The notes beneath the pieces are model-generated. The model made no database searches, was not told the origin of the DNA, and saw only the letters and a list, made by a program, of their open reading frames with translations. A stretch of 64,000 nt of DNA from Roseivirga pacifica (GTDB lineage Bacteria > Bacteroidota > Bacteroidia > Cytophagales > Cyclobacteriaceae): the NCBI RefSeq assembly GCF_900111145.1, contig NZ_FOIR01000001.1, positions 1,681,501-1,745,500 of the forward strand. Direction: 5' to 3'. Position numbers and translations under genes: made by a program. Below, piece after piece: positions 17,727 to 25,960 of the stretch. Every line of letters starts with the position of its first letter. Positions within the stretch are counted from its first letter, which is position 1.

Positions 17727-18668
17727 ATGAAAAAGAAAATGACAAATATGAAAAAGTTAGTATTAGCAATTACTGCTCTATTGGTTACGGGGCAGGCTTT
17801 TGCCCAGTCAATCGATGTTCAGGTAGATCCTGATATTAGGGTGAATGTAGAAGCCATTACCGAAGCAGCTGTACACTCAGCAATGAGTGGCTGGGGTGAT
17901 GATGACGATGATGGTTCGCGATATGAACAATCTACTCAAGAGGTAGAAATTCCTCTTACCAAGCCGGGAGAGCGAGGTGTTCTACATGTCGATTCTCGCA
18001 ACGGCAGAATCACGATTACCGGGTATGACGGTGTAACAGTAAAAGTTAAAATGATCAAGTATGGTAAGAAAGTGGAGAAATCAGCTTCAGGAGATGGTAT
18101 GCGATTGATCAGTAGCGGTGGCTTTAACTTTGAAGCCAGCGAATACAACAACGAGGTGCAAATTGAAAACGAAGGCTGGGGTAGCCGTGTAGATTTTGAG
18201 ATTCAGGTGCCGAAAAACTTCGATATCAAGGCCGAGTCTTACAATAACGGCCATATCAATGTTAAGGATGTAAGCGGTGAGTTAGATGTGGAGAGCTACA
18301 ATGGCCCTATTACTTTGGAGAATATTAGTGGTGCCGCATCAGCATCTACTTATAATGGCGCGGTAAAGGTGAGCTTCGCTAAAGTAACTGCTAACATGCC
18401 AATGACTTTCAATACCTATAATGGCAATGTGGATATTAGCGTGCCGGATGGTACAAAGTTTACCACCAAAATGAAAACCAATAGAGATATTTTTACGGAC
18501 TTCGAAAACTTCTCGCTTTCAAACCCAAAGCCTACTACAAGTAAATCTGATTCAGGGAGAGGGTTTTCCGTGAAATATGAGAATTGGGTGCAAGGCGATT
18601 TGAATGGCGGAGGCGCTGAAGTGACAATGAAAACCAGAAATGGGGATATATACATCAGAAAAATGTAG
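17727..18668 (+). CDS. second DUF4097-family protein
   Basis: 313 residues. The start at 17727 (MKKKMTNMKKLVLAITALLV) gives a signal peptide cleaved after AFAQ; the ATG at 17748 is an alternative. An acidic stretch GDDDDDG follows, then beta repeats with YNG or NNG turns (SYNNGHINVKDVSG, SYNGPITLENISG, TYNGAVKVSF, TYNGNVDISVPDG, RNGDIYIRKM). It is a paralogue of the first DUF4097 protein in the operon, with different turn residues (YNG rather than VNG). It is the last gene of the sigma operon, which ends at the terminator at 18691-18720. Confidence 0.82.
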   Translation: MKKKMTNMKKLVLAITALLVTGQAFAQSIDVQVDPDIRVNVEAITEAAVHSAMSGWGDDDDDGSRYEQSTQEVEIPLTKPGERGVLHVDSRNGRITITGYDGVTVKVKMIKYGKKVEKSASGDGMRLISSGGFNFEASEYNNEVQIENEGWGSRVDFEIQVPKNFDIKAESYNNGHINVKDVSGELDVESYNGPITLENISGAASASTYNGAVKVSFAKVTANMPMTFNTYNGNVDISVPDGTKFTTKMKTNRDIFTDFENFSLSNPKPTTSKSDSGRGFSVKYENWVQGDLNGGGAEVTMKTRNGDIYIRKM

Positions 18669-18690
18669 TTGAACGATAATTCAAAACAAC

Positions 18691-18722
18691 ATCCTGTAGG
18701 TGAAAATCTACAGGATTTTTTA
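18691..18722 (+). terminator. terminator of the ECF sigma operon
   Basis: ATCCTGTAG (18691-18699), loop GTGAAAAT, CTACAGGAT (18708-18716), then a run of T. A perfect 9-bp stem on the plus strand. Confidence 0.92.
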
Positions 18723-18780
18723 TTTTAGAGTGTTCAACCCTTTGAGCATTCAACACACACTTTATTGGTTATTAATATTC

Positions 18781-19386
18781 ATGAAGAAGATTTTTATTAT
18801 AAGCTTGTTGCTTGTCGCAATGGGGGCAAAGGCACAAACTGCCGATGAAAAAATTAAGTCGTTGGCGGAAAAGTATAAGAGGATTGATCAGTTTTCTGCA
18901 GATGTGAGCTATTCAACTGTTAATGAACGCATGGGCTTTTCAAACACCCAAACCGGGAAAATAGCCGTAGATAGTGAGCGATATGTGCTGACTTTTGGCT
19001 CAACTGAAAAGTGGCTGAGTGATGGTAAAACTGAATATATCGGTACAAAAGAGGATGATCATTCTCAGATACTTTACTTCTGCCCAGGCCAAAACGAGGA
19101 AGCAATTGTAAACTTTACTATGTTGCTTACTTTTTATGCTAATAATCACACAGCAGAGTTTGATGGTGAGCATATTAAATTAAAATCTGCTGGCGAGGCT
19201 GCTTATGTTGCAGCGATGCTTGAGCTTTCGGGTGATGAGATCAAAGCCGTTGCTTTTGAAGATGATTTCGGTACAGTATATAGGTATGAGCTGTCTGGCT
19301 TTAGTACCGATATTTCAGGAGCTTCTTTCACGATAAACGAAAGCGAATACAAAGAGAAAATTGACGAAAGAGCGGGCTGTAATTGA
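18781..19386 (+). CDS. LolA-like outer-membrane lipoprotein carrier protein
   Basis: 201 residues from the ATG at 18781; an upstream ATG at 18700 lies inside the terminator loop and is rejected. The signal peptide is MKKIFIISLLLVAMGAKAQ. The mature start DEKIKSLAEKYKRIDQFSAD and the order of strands (GKIAVDSERYVLTFGSTEKW, then LSDGKTEYIGT) match the LolA/DUF2092-like fold, which forms a hydrophobic cup. It has two Cys (YFCPGQNEE and the next-to-last residue). Such proteins carry or bind lipids or lipoproteins in the periplasm. It stands alone between two terminators; whether it is the housekeeping LolA is not certain. Confidence 0.75.
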   Translation: MKKIFIISLLLVAMGAKAQTADEKIKSLAEKYKRIDQFSADVSYSTVNERMGFSNTQTGKIAVDSERYVLTFGSTEKWLSDGKTEYIGTKEDDHSQILYFCPGQNEEAIVNFTMLLTFYANNHTAEFDGEHIKLKSAGEAAYVAAMLELSGDEIKAVAFEDDFGTVYRYELSGFSTDISGASFTINESEYKEKIDERAGCN

Positions 19387-19415
19387 GGAGGTTATTGAAG
19401 TTAACCCAGTTCATT

Positions 19416-19451
19416 AAAAAGAGATTGTGTCTTAAATCACAATCTCTTTTT
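19416..19451. terminator. bidirectional terminator between LolA-like and nitrilase genes
   Basis: AAAAAGAGATTGTG (19416-19429), loop TCTTAAAT, CACAATCTCTTTTT (19438-19451): a perfect 14-bp stem with A/T tracts. The nitrilase stop codon lies inside it. Confidence 0.92.
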
Positions 19452-20372
19452 TGTTGTATTCAGCGTAAATACATCATTTCGTTGGTAGTGCCCCGAAACA
19501 TCAAGTGCCATACTTTCCTCGTAACAGCGGTTCAGGTCTACTTCTGTAGTAAATACTCCCTCAGTGTCCCACACGGGCTCCATTACGTATTGGCCATCAG
19601 GTCCTACAATGCAACTGCCGCCATTTAGAAGTAGCTTATCCGGTGTGTTTTTCAGTTCTTCGGGCAAATTGAGTTGCTCTGGGATGTCGCTTACGCGCAT
19701 TATCTGGCCCACACCAACCGCAAAGCACCGACCTTCAAAGGCGTAAGAGCGCGTAGCAATTTGTAGCATTTCGTGCACTTTGGGCCAAACTGCCACGTGA
19801 ATGTGCTCGCCACTATTGTGCATGGTTTGCCTAGCCAATGGCATCCAGTTTTCCCAGCATATCAGTCCGCCAACTCGGCCTGCACTGGTTTCAACAGCTT
19901 GTAGCCCCTTACCATCACCTTGGCCGTAAATCAACCTTTCGGTGTGGGTTGGCATAAGTTTGCGGTGGTGGTTGGCTAGCTCGCCTTTTTCATTCCAAGT
20001 GAGTAAGCTGTTGTAAATGGTGCGATTGCCTGGACCCTGAGCCACTTTTTCGTTAATGCCCATTACAACGGAAAGCCCCAGCGATTTGGCCCATTTACCT
20101 ATTTGCGCTACTTCTTTGCCATTTACATCTAGGCTATTGGCATGCGTTAGTGCAAATACTTCTTTGGTAGGCTGAAAATCCCATTTGGCGTATTCATCGC
20201 AATAGTCTATCCAAGCAGGGTAACCGGTAAACCAGGTTTCTCCGAATGTGGCTAGTTGTGCGCCTTGGTCGGCAGCCTCCTTTAGCAGCGCCTCAACCTT
20301 TTCCATCGATTTGGAAACGTTGAGGTATTCCGGAGCTGCCTGAACTACTGCGATTCTTACTTTTTTATGCAT
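19437..20372 (-). CDS. carbon-nitrogen hydrolase, nitrilase branch
   Basis: 311 residues with the nitrilase triad: Glu in LATFGETWFTGYP, Lys in HHRKLMPTHTER and Cys in GGLICWENWMPLAR. The CWEN-MPLAR form and GQGDG-containing loop fit true nitrilases (nitrile to acid and ammonia) rather than amidases, although substrate choice cannot be read from sequence. It is cytosolic. Its start codon overlaps the flotillin stop (TAATG at 20370-20374), so its translation is coupled to flotillin. This pairing is unusual and unexplained. Confidence 0.85.
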   Translation of the reverse strand: MHKKVRIAVVQAAPEYLNVSKSMEKVEALLKEAADQGAQLATFGETWFTGYPAWIDYCDEYAKWDFQPTKEVFALTHANSLDVNGKEVAQIGKWAKSLGLSVVMGINEKVAQGPGNRTIYNSLLTWNEKGELANHHRKLMPTHTERLIYGQGDGKGLQAVETSAGRVGGLICWENWMPLARQTMHNSGEHIHVAVWPKVHEMLQIATRSYAFEGRCFAVGVGQIMRVSDIPEQLNLPEELKNTPDKLLLNGGSCIVGPDGQYVMEPVWDTEGVFTTEVDLNRCYEESMALDVSGHYQRNDVFTLNTTKKRL

Positions 20373-21931
20373 TATTCTTCCCCAGCCTCTTCTTCCTGGT
20401 TCTTTTTGGCTTCCTCAGCCATTACCTGAATTTCTTCAGTTGACTTTCCTTTTAGGTAGTCTGGTAGTTGAAGCCCCGCCATATTGAACATTTCTTGAAG
20501 CGGTGGAACAGAGCCGTAAAGTCCTGAAATAAAGTTAGCGGTAGAAGTTTTACCGTTTTCCGAGTTTCCGCTGTCCCAAACGGTTACCTTATCTATTTTA
20601 ATGTTCTTGATTGCTTCTGCTTGGAGTCTTATCAACTCAGGTAGCTTATCGGCAATCATGATCAAGACTGCATCTTTGCTATCATCGCCAGCTGCACGGA
20701 CAAGTTGTTTAAAGCCCTCGGCTTGTTTACTTAAGATTTCGAATGTACCTCTTGCTTCTGCATCCATTTTTAAGAAAATAGCATCGGCTTCACCTTTTGC
20801 TCTTCTACGTACATTTTCGGCTTCTGCTTCTGCATCAATTTCAACCCTCTTCTTATCAATTTCAGCAGGAATTACAATGTTAGCATTTTGTGTGGCTCTA
20901 TCTCTTTCAGCTCTAGCGTCTTCAGCTTCTCTTTCTGCCACATAAGCTTCTTCAAGGGCTTTTGCTTCTTTAACTTTTTCTGCTGCCTTAGCCAGTCTTT
21001 CTGCTTCGGCTTGTTCAGATCTTCGTTGGGCATCAGATTTTGCAATCGCAATTTGTGAGGTATTTTCACCTTCAACGGCTTTTGCGTTTGCTTCTGCAGT
21101 TTTAATACGCTCCAATTGACTTGCGTCCGCTTCACCAATTTTCGCCATGGCATCGGCTTCAGCTATTTCAATTCGTTCCTTTTTGCCTGCATTTGCCTCA
21201 CCAATCTTTGCCTGAGCATTTGCTGCGGCTACTTGAGTTCTCTGGTCTTGAAGTGCGTTGGCTTGACCAATCTGTCCATCTCTATCTTTTTCAGCAACAC
21301 TCTTAATGGCATCGTTTATTGCCTTTGCAGCTGCTTCTTTACCAAGTGCTTCAATGTAGCCAGACTCATCCTTAATATCGGTTACGTTTACGTTGATCAG
21401 TTTTAGACCAATCTTTTTAAGTTCCGCTTCCACGTTTGAAGCTACATTGGCTAAAAATTTATCTCTGTTGCTGTTGATTTCTTCAATGTCCATGGTAGCA
21501 ACAACCAATCTCAACTGACCGAAAATAATGTCTTTGGCTAAGTCGTGAATATTCTGCTGCGAAAGTCCCAAAAGTCTTTCTGCAGCGTTGGTCATTATGC
21601 CTTCTTCTGTAGAAATACCAACGGTAAACCTAGAAGGTACGTCAACACGAATGTTTTGTCTACTCAGGGCATTGGTTAAGTTAACTTCTATAGAGGTAGG
21701 GGTAAGGTCTAGGAATGCATAATCTTGAATAATTGGCCAAATAAAGGCCGCGCCCCCGTGAATACATTTAGCTGATCGGCCAGTGTCGGTACCTTTGGCA
21801 GAGCCTACCTTTCCATAAACAACTAGAATTCTGTCCGAAGGACATCTTTTGTAGCGTCTGAATATTCCGATTAACAGAACAAAGACAAAAATTACCGCTG
21901 CGGCAATAATAATGATAAACGACTCGCTCAT
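20372..21931 (-). CDS. flotillin-family membrane scaffold protein
   Basis: 519 residues. One N-terminal membrane helix (about 4-24), a band-7/PHB domain (about 25-200; CPSDRILVVYGKVG, then PSRFTVGISTEEG), and a long Ala/Glu-rich coiled coil (about 210-400) built of imperfect repeats around IGEANAGKKERIEIAEADA and IGEADASQLERIKTAEANA. The C-terminus ends in acidic residues (KKNQEEEAGEE). Bacterial flotillins (YuaG/FloT, YqiK) organise membrane microdomains. The NfeD-like gene lies just upstream (10 bases) as in other bacteria, and the nitrilase gene overlaps its end. Confidence 0.92.
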   Translation of the reverse strand: MSESFIIIIAAAVIFVFVLLIGIFRRYKRCPSDRILVVYGKVGSAKGTDTGRSAKCIHGGAAFIWPIIQDYAFLDLTPTSIEVNLTNALSRQNIRVDVPSRFTVGISTEEGIMTNAAERLLGLSQQNIHDLAKDIIFGQLRLVVATMDIEEINSNRDKFLANVASNVEAELKKIGLKLINVNVTDIKDESGYIEALGKEAAAKAINDAIKSVAEKDRDGQIGQANALQDQRTQVAAANAQAKIGEANAGKKERIEIAEADAMAKIGEADASQLERIKTAEANAKAVEGENTSQIAIAKSDAQRRSEQAEAERLAKAAEKVKEAKALEEAYVAEREAEDARAERDRATQNANIVIPAEIDKKRVEIDAEAEAENVRRRAKGEADAIFLKMDAEARGTFEILSKQAEGFKQLVRAAGDDSKDAVLIMIADKLPELIRLQAEAIKNIKIDKVTVWDSGNSENGKTSTANFISGLYGSVPPLQEMFNMAGLQLPDYLKGKSTEEIQVMAEEAKKNQEEEAGEE

Positions 21932-21941
21932 TTGACTTGTG

Positions 21942-22520
21942 TTATTGTTTTGAGACTAATAAAATGTTGTTGTTGATTACTTCCTTTACTGTGATAACTG
22001 AGCCTGAGGTGATGTCATTATCATCATCGGTTATGGCTTCGAGCTCACGTAGTGAACCTTGCACTTTTATTGATACTTTACCCACGTTGCCTCTGTTGGC
22101 TTTTATTAAAAGGTAAACTTCTCCAATTCCTCCTTTAGCATTGTTAATGTTCATTGTGCCACTATCGGTAAGCTTGCTAAAGCCATAGAAAAGTGAGGCC
22201 ATAATGGTCATCATTAATAGGCCGGAAAGTGTAGATATGATTAGTGTTGTTTCAACGCTGTAGCCTGAATCAAGACTGGCTATTCCTGCCCAAGAGAATA
22301 TAGTGAAGAAGCCAATGAAGTTTTTGAGGGTGAAAAAGTGAAAGCCCCCGCCTGTGTCATGTTCTACATCAAAATCAGGATCACCATCTATATCTACCTC
22401 GCCACCAACAAACGTTAGCACCATTTGGATTAGAAATATTAGCGAAAAGGGGATTGCCAAACCCCAATAAATTTGATGGACCGTGTCAAGATTACTCCAC
22501 CATTCTGAAAAGTTACCCAT
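21942..22520 (-). CDS. NfeD/YuaF-like membrane protein
   Basis: 192 residues. Hydrophobic segments at about 17-39 (IYWGLAIPFSLIFLIQMVLT), 68-82 and 90-114; between the first two is an acidic loop with DIDGDPDFDVEHD. The C-terminal part (about 125-190) is a small beta-barrel of OB type (GGIGEVYLLIKANRGNVGKV; SVITVKEVINNNILLV). In other bacteria NfeD proteins are encoded with flotillin-type proteins and thought to help assemble membrane domains. It is the first gene of the set NfeD-flotillin-nitrilase. Confidence 0.82.
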   Translation of the reverse strand: MGNFSEWWSNLDTVHQIYWGLAIPFSLIFLIQMVLTFVGGEVDIDGDPDFDVEHDTGGGFHFFTLKNFIGFFTIFSWAGIASLDSGYSVETTLIISTLSGLLMMTIMASLFYGFSKLTDSGTMNINNAKGGIGEVYLLIKANRGNVGKVSIKVQGSLRELEAITDDDNDITSGSVITVKEVINNNILLVSKQ

Positions 22521-22638
22521 CTAGTTTAAGGTTAGTGATTCAATTTATTGAATTAACTATAACTAACACATAAAAAAGGAAATAAGAATTATGGCTCAGA
22601 GTAAGCGGTAAATAATTAATTGTTATCGGCAAATAACA

Positions 22639-23403
22639 CTAGTTAAGCTCGAGTTTAACTTCTTCATTCATGATTCTTGATAGTTCTTCTAAGTTACCCT
22701 CGTTGTAGAGGGTTACCAGTGTGTCTATTGGTACAGTTTCATCGGCCGGTTTGTAGTTAATATAGTCTTGCACTAAGGCGCCATTAATTCTTCTTTGGTT
22801 GATGGCTTCTCTAAACCTTAGGCCGCCACCATCGGTGTGATAAAGGTAGGCGAGGTAGTCCATGCTGTAATCTTCTGTGTCGAACCAGTAAAGAAACACA
22901 TCGTCAAAATCTTCTCCGCCACCTTCCTGAGCAAAGGTGATTTTTACCTCATGGTAGGTCTTGTCTTTTATAGTTGTGGTTCCGTTATAGGTTTTGTTGA
23001 CGGCATCGTCATTCAATCCATATGGTAGTCTGAAAAAGTAAATTACAGAGTTCACAGAGCGGGAATAAGCTGCTTTTTTCTCCTCGTCAACCGCTGTACT
23101 GTCACCATTGATTGTTCTTGTGAGCCCATTGTTGGTTAGTACATCGTAAACATTGGCTCCAATGCTGTCTGTAAAGGCTCTGGTGTATTCGTATGCGCCC
23201 TGCTTATTGGTGTAGGTGTATTTGTAATCTCTAAAAGTGAGGGAAAAACTAGCATTACCTAAGCCGCTTATGCCATGAAATTCAATTGCATTATTCACTA
23301 CTTCTTGGGCTTTAGGAATTGCTGTTTGGGATTCTTCTTTTTGCGGGGGAGTGCAGGCCAGAATAGTGAAAGAGATGAGGCAAAGTAATATTAAATTTTT
23401 CAT
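22639..23403 (-). CDS. DUF6503-type lipoprotein
   Basis: 254 residues with a lipoprotein signal peptide MKNLILLCLISFTILACTPP (Cys17). The mature protein begins with a helix KAQEVVNNAIEFHG, then many beta strands in a LolA/LolB-like order (FSLTFRDYKYTYTN; FDDVFLYWFDTEDYSMDYLA). I assign it to the Bacteroidota family called DUF6503 with moderate certainty. It should be anchored in an envelope membrane. Function unknown. It lies 118 bases upstream of the NfeD-flotillin set in the same direction. Confidence 0.65.
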   Translation of the reverse strand: MKNLILLCLISFTILACTPPQKEESQTAIPKAQEVVNNAIEFHGISGLGNASFSLTFRDYKYTYTNKQGAYEYTRAFTDSIGANVYDVLTNNGLTRTINGDSTAVDEEKKAAYSRSVNSVIYFFRLPYGLNDDAVNKTYNGTTTIKDKTYHEVKITFAQEGGGEDFDDVFLYWFDTEDYSMDYLAYLYHTDGGGLRFREAINQRRINGALVQDYINYKPADETVPIDTLVTLYNEGNLEELSRIMNEEVKLELN

Positions 23404-23812
23404 ATAAGGGAAAATCTCGTTTGGTGCTGGAATTTAGCAAATACTCGGCAATTGAAAATCTTTAAAAAATCTAACTGAACTAAAAAGGGAGGCTGCGCGA
23501 CATTTGCCTGTGTTTAAAACGGGATGGGCATAAAAAAACCATCCCGACATAATCGGGATGGCCAATAAACACACACAATACCAGAGGATATGGAACCTCC
23601 AGATTATCTTTAAAACGATCGTTATCGTCTTTTTGTTCAAATTATATTCGAATTAATAGCTATTTTTTTTAACTGCCAAACTATTCTTGATAAAAAGCCG
23701 ATTAAAGCTGTATTATCCATGTTTTTGTAGTTTAAAGTCAATTATCTGGTAAGCTTTACGTTTAATGTTTTTTTACAAATTCTATCAGATTTGTGGACTG
23801 CTCTGCTTGTTT
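23404..23812 (-). other. 409-base intergenic stretch with terminator and possible small RNA
   Basis: Between the propeller gene stop and the DUF6503 start. On the minus strand it contains, in order, an AT-rich part with a TATAATTTG promoter-like string (near 23640), a wobble-containing hairpin (CTGGAGG/CCTCTGG, about 23582-23603), and the strong terminator at 23539-23561. This order would suit a small RNA of roughly 80-100 bases, but it may equally be the 3' end of the upstream operon. I see no believable protein gene. Confidence 0.35.
23539..23561 (-). terminator. terminator at the end of the copper-efflux operon region
   Basis: On the minus strand CCATCCCGA, loop TTATG, TCGGGATGG (a perfect 9-bp stem), followed by seven T. 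It lies about 250 bases beyond the stop of the beta-propeller gene. Confidence 0.88.
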
Positions 23813-25027
23813 TTAAAATTGTACCGAAGCCGTTTGTACCTGTTTAGTTTCTCCAACCTCTGTCCAGGCTAGAATTACTTTATTTCCGGTACTACTCAGA
23901 ACAGGGAAACCACTGCTTCGAGCAGCGCTAGATTGTGCTATAGTTTTTGTTGCGAGGTGATTTCCGCTCTTATCAAAGTGGCCAAGGAGGATTTGAGCAG
24001 CATCATTCTTTGTTTCCATCCAAGTAACAACTATTGAGTTGTCGGCTAACAAAGTAGTGCCCACTCTGCCATTGGTGTTTCCTTGACTGATTATGATTGG
24101 CTCTGCGAAGTTCTTGCCTGCATCTTCAGACACCGAAAGCTTAACGGTAGGGTTGGCATTGCTTGCAGTGAACCAAGAAACTGCGACAAAATCTTTATTT
24201 GCAGCAACAGAGGGGCCATTAACTGGGCAGCCAGCAATATTCCAGTCATCCGCATGTACAATTGAAGGCTCGGTCCAGGCATTGTTTTCCCACCTTACGA
24301 TAGCCATGTCTCTAATTTCATCTTCCGTTCTGTTACGATAGATCACAATAGGGCCATTGCTGGTCATAGCAGCAGTAGTTTGGCAGCAATCGCAAACACG
24401 GTTGTCAAGTTCCCATTCACTTTCGGGCTTCCCGCTTTTATCGAAAATAGCAGCGCGTAAGGTCATTGCTCCGACTCCACCGTGGCTGCCTTCTGAATGC
24501 TTTTCTCCTTTGGTAAACCTTCCATCGAGCCAAGTGGCAAAGGTTCTGTTGTTGGGCATTGGTAGCATGCTTACAAAACCATGTTCGGCACTTACACCAT
24601 CGGTGTGCGGGATAAACGAGTCGTTCCAAGCATTGCCTTTATTGGTAGATAGGCTCATGCGCACATCGTAGTCGTAGGTTCCTTCCGCTCTTTTTTGTAG
24701 CCAATGCGCGGCCATTACCTCGCTATTAACCATAATAGATGGGTAATCGGCCCAATTGACAAACCAATTATTACCTTCGCTAATTAGTTGCGGAGTAGAC
24801 CATTTTCCATCGATCATTTTAGAGAACTTAAACTGGTCTTTATTCTCCTTTCTTTCTATCCAGGAGAGATAAACTGCTCCATCCGCGGCAGTAAACAGAA
24901 AAGGCTCTTCACTACTTTGGCTGGCTGGGCTTCCTATCGGATTAACCTTTGCCAATTCATCTTTGTCGCCCGAACTACAGGAAAAGAACAAAATGGTGAG
25001 GAGGAGTAAGTATGATTGTCGCAGCAT
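23813..25027 (-). CDS. sialidase-fold beta-propeller lipoprotein with CDCC motif
   Basis: 404 residues with a lipoprotein signal (MLRQSYLLLLTILFFSC). The body shows BNR-like propeller blades: AVYLSWIER, MSLSTNKGNAW, FATWLDGR, LSVSEDAGKNF, VVTWMETK, VILAWTEVG. The motif RVCDCCQTTAAM holds three Cys close together and could bind metal. It lacks a recognisable catalytic set, so I do not call it a sialidase. It is the last gene of the copper-efflux operon, 5 bases after the TlpA-type protein, which suggests an extracytoplasmic role with copper or thiol chemistry. That role is inference. Confidence 0.75.
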   Translation of the reverse strand: MLRQSYLLLLTILFFSCSSGDKDELAKVNPIGSPASQSSEEPFLFTAADGAVYLSWIERKENKDQFKFSKMIDGKWSTPQLISEGNNWFVNWADYPSIMVNSEVMAAHWLQKRAEGTYDYDVRMSLSTNKGNAWNDSFIPHTDGVSAEHGFVSMLPMPNNRTFATWLDGRFTKGEKHSEGSHGGVGAMTLRAAIFDKSGKPESEWELDNRVCDCCQTTAAMTSNGPIVIYRNRTEDEIRDMAIVRWENNAWTEPSIVHADDWNIAGCPVNGPSVAANKDFVAVSWFTASNANPTVKLSVSEDAGKNFAEPIIISQGNTNGRVGTTLLADNSIVVTWMETKNDAAQILLGHFDKSGNHLATKTIAQSSAARSSGFPVLSSTGNKVILAWTEVGETKQVQTASVQF

Positions 25028-25032
25028 AATTG

Positions 25033-25515
25033 TTAAGGCTTTAAGTAACTTCTAAAAGTGGCGAGGTTGTCAGCAGAGTCCCATTCTTTGGCACCAATGT
25101 GTTTAAACACTTCCTCTCCTTGGGCATTGATGATATATGAGGCCGGCAAAGAGTAGATGTTTAAGGCTTCTGGCTCAAGGCCACTTTGCGCAAAGGTGAA
25201 GGTATAGCTTTGTTTTTGTTCGAATGTTTGAATTTTGTCCATTTCTTCATTCGAAACAGCTAGAAATACATAGCCTTCTTCTTCCAGCTCATTTTTTGCC
25301 CTTTCTATTGATGGCATTTCTTTTAAACATGGTCCGCACCAAGTGGCCCAAAAGTTTACAAATACGGTTTTTCCTTCCAAATCTTGACTAGTAAGTGGAG
25401 TGCCGTCAAGTTTGGTAAGCTTCAACTTGTCGATGAATGCTTCTTCTTTTTTACCGGAACAAGCAAAAACCGACAAGCAGAGTGCTATTATAAAAAGCTT
25501 TGTTAGCCTTTGCAT
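25033..25515 (-). CDS. TlpA-type thiol-disulfide oxidoreductase lipoprotein
   Basis: 160 residues from the ATG at 25515, which overlaps the stop of the upstream DUF3347 gene (TAATG). This start gives the lipoprotein signal MQRLTKLFIIALCLSVFAC. The thioredoxin domain has the active site VNFWATWCGPCLKEMPSIE (CGPC) and the cis-Pro region SLPASYIINAQGEEV. It faces the periplasm. In this copper operon it may keep Cys residues of metal-binding partners reduced or deliver copper, as other TlpA/Sco-like proteins do; this is inference from position. Confidence 0.9.
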   Translation of the reverse strand: MQRLTKLFIIALCLSVFACSGKKEEAFIDKLKLTKLDGTPLTSQDLEGKTVFVNFWATWCGPCLKEMPSIERAKNELEEEGYVFLAVSNEEMDKIQTFEQKQSYTFTFAQSGLEPEALNIYSLPASYIINAQGEEVFKHIGAKEWDSADNLATFRSYLKP

Positions 25516-25958
25516 TATTGGTTTAGGGTTTCTTGGACACTGCCACAAGTTAGCATCATATCGCCAAAATATGGGTTGCGCACTTCTTTTTGCGCGCTTA
25601 GCCAAAAGGCACCCTCATTGTTAAATGCCATTGGACAATACTGCTTGTAAATGGGCTGTTCGCTGCTTATACTTTTACTTTTCACAAAAGCATACATGCT
25701 CTCAGATAATGCATCGAATGCCGCTCTTTGTGCTTTTACGTCAGTTGTATTGGCTATTTTCTCAAGTGCCGCTGTAAAAACAGGGTTGTCGGTGTTTGCT
25801 ATAAAAGTATTGGCCGCCTCTTGGGCCTTAATAGCATCTGTGGCTACCAAAGCATCTTTAATAGCGAAGTAATTGTCTAGTGGGTTGGTTTCGGTTTGAG
25901 TGCCGCCACAAGAGGCAGCCAAACAAGCAAGTGCGATAATTAATAAGGTGTTTCTCAT
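25515..25958 (-). CDS. DUF3347 domain lipoprotein
   Basis: 147 residues with a lipoprotein signal MRNTLLIIALACLAASC. The rest is one helical DUF3347 domain ending in YKQYCPMAFNNEGAFWLS and NPYFGDMMLTCGSVQETL. The Cys-Pro-Met, Met-Met and Cys residues look like soft-metal ligands. The same domain forms the C-terminus of the adaptor encoded 2 bases upstream (YVQFCPMANNDQGAIWLS and NPYFGDMMLTCGSIEETL), so the two are duplicates. A likely role is a periplasmic copper carrier that supplies the pump, comparable in idea to CusF, but unproven. Confidence 0.88.
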   Translation of the reverse strand: MRNTLLIIALACLAASCGGTQTETNPLDNYFAIKDALVATDAIKAQEAANTFIANTDNPVFTAALEKIANTTDVKAQRAAFDALSESMYAFVKSKSISSEQPIYKQYCPMAFNNEGAFWLSAQKEVRNPYFGDMMLTCGSVQETLNQ

Positions 25959-25960
25959 GA

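Noticed and set aside
20872-21406. Several overlapping frames inside the flotillin gene
   Set aside because: They result from the Ala/Glu/Lys-rich coiled-coil repeats; flotillin is the true gene.
23434-23640. A 68-codon minus-strand open frame
   Set aside because: It runs straight through the strong terminator hairpin at 23539-23561 and has no recognisable pattern.
23813-25027. True exo-alpha-sialidase
   Set aside because: Propeller repeats are present, but I do not see the arginine triad or other catalytic residues, and the setting is copper efflux.
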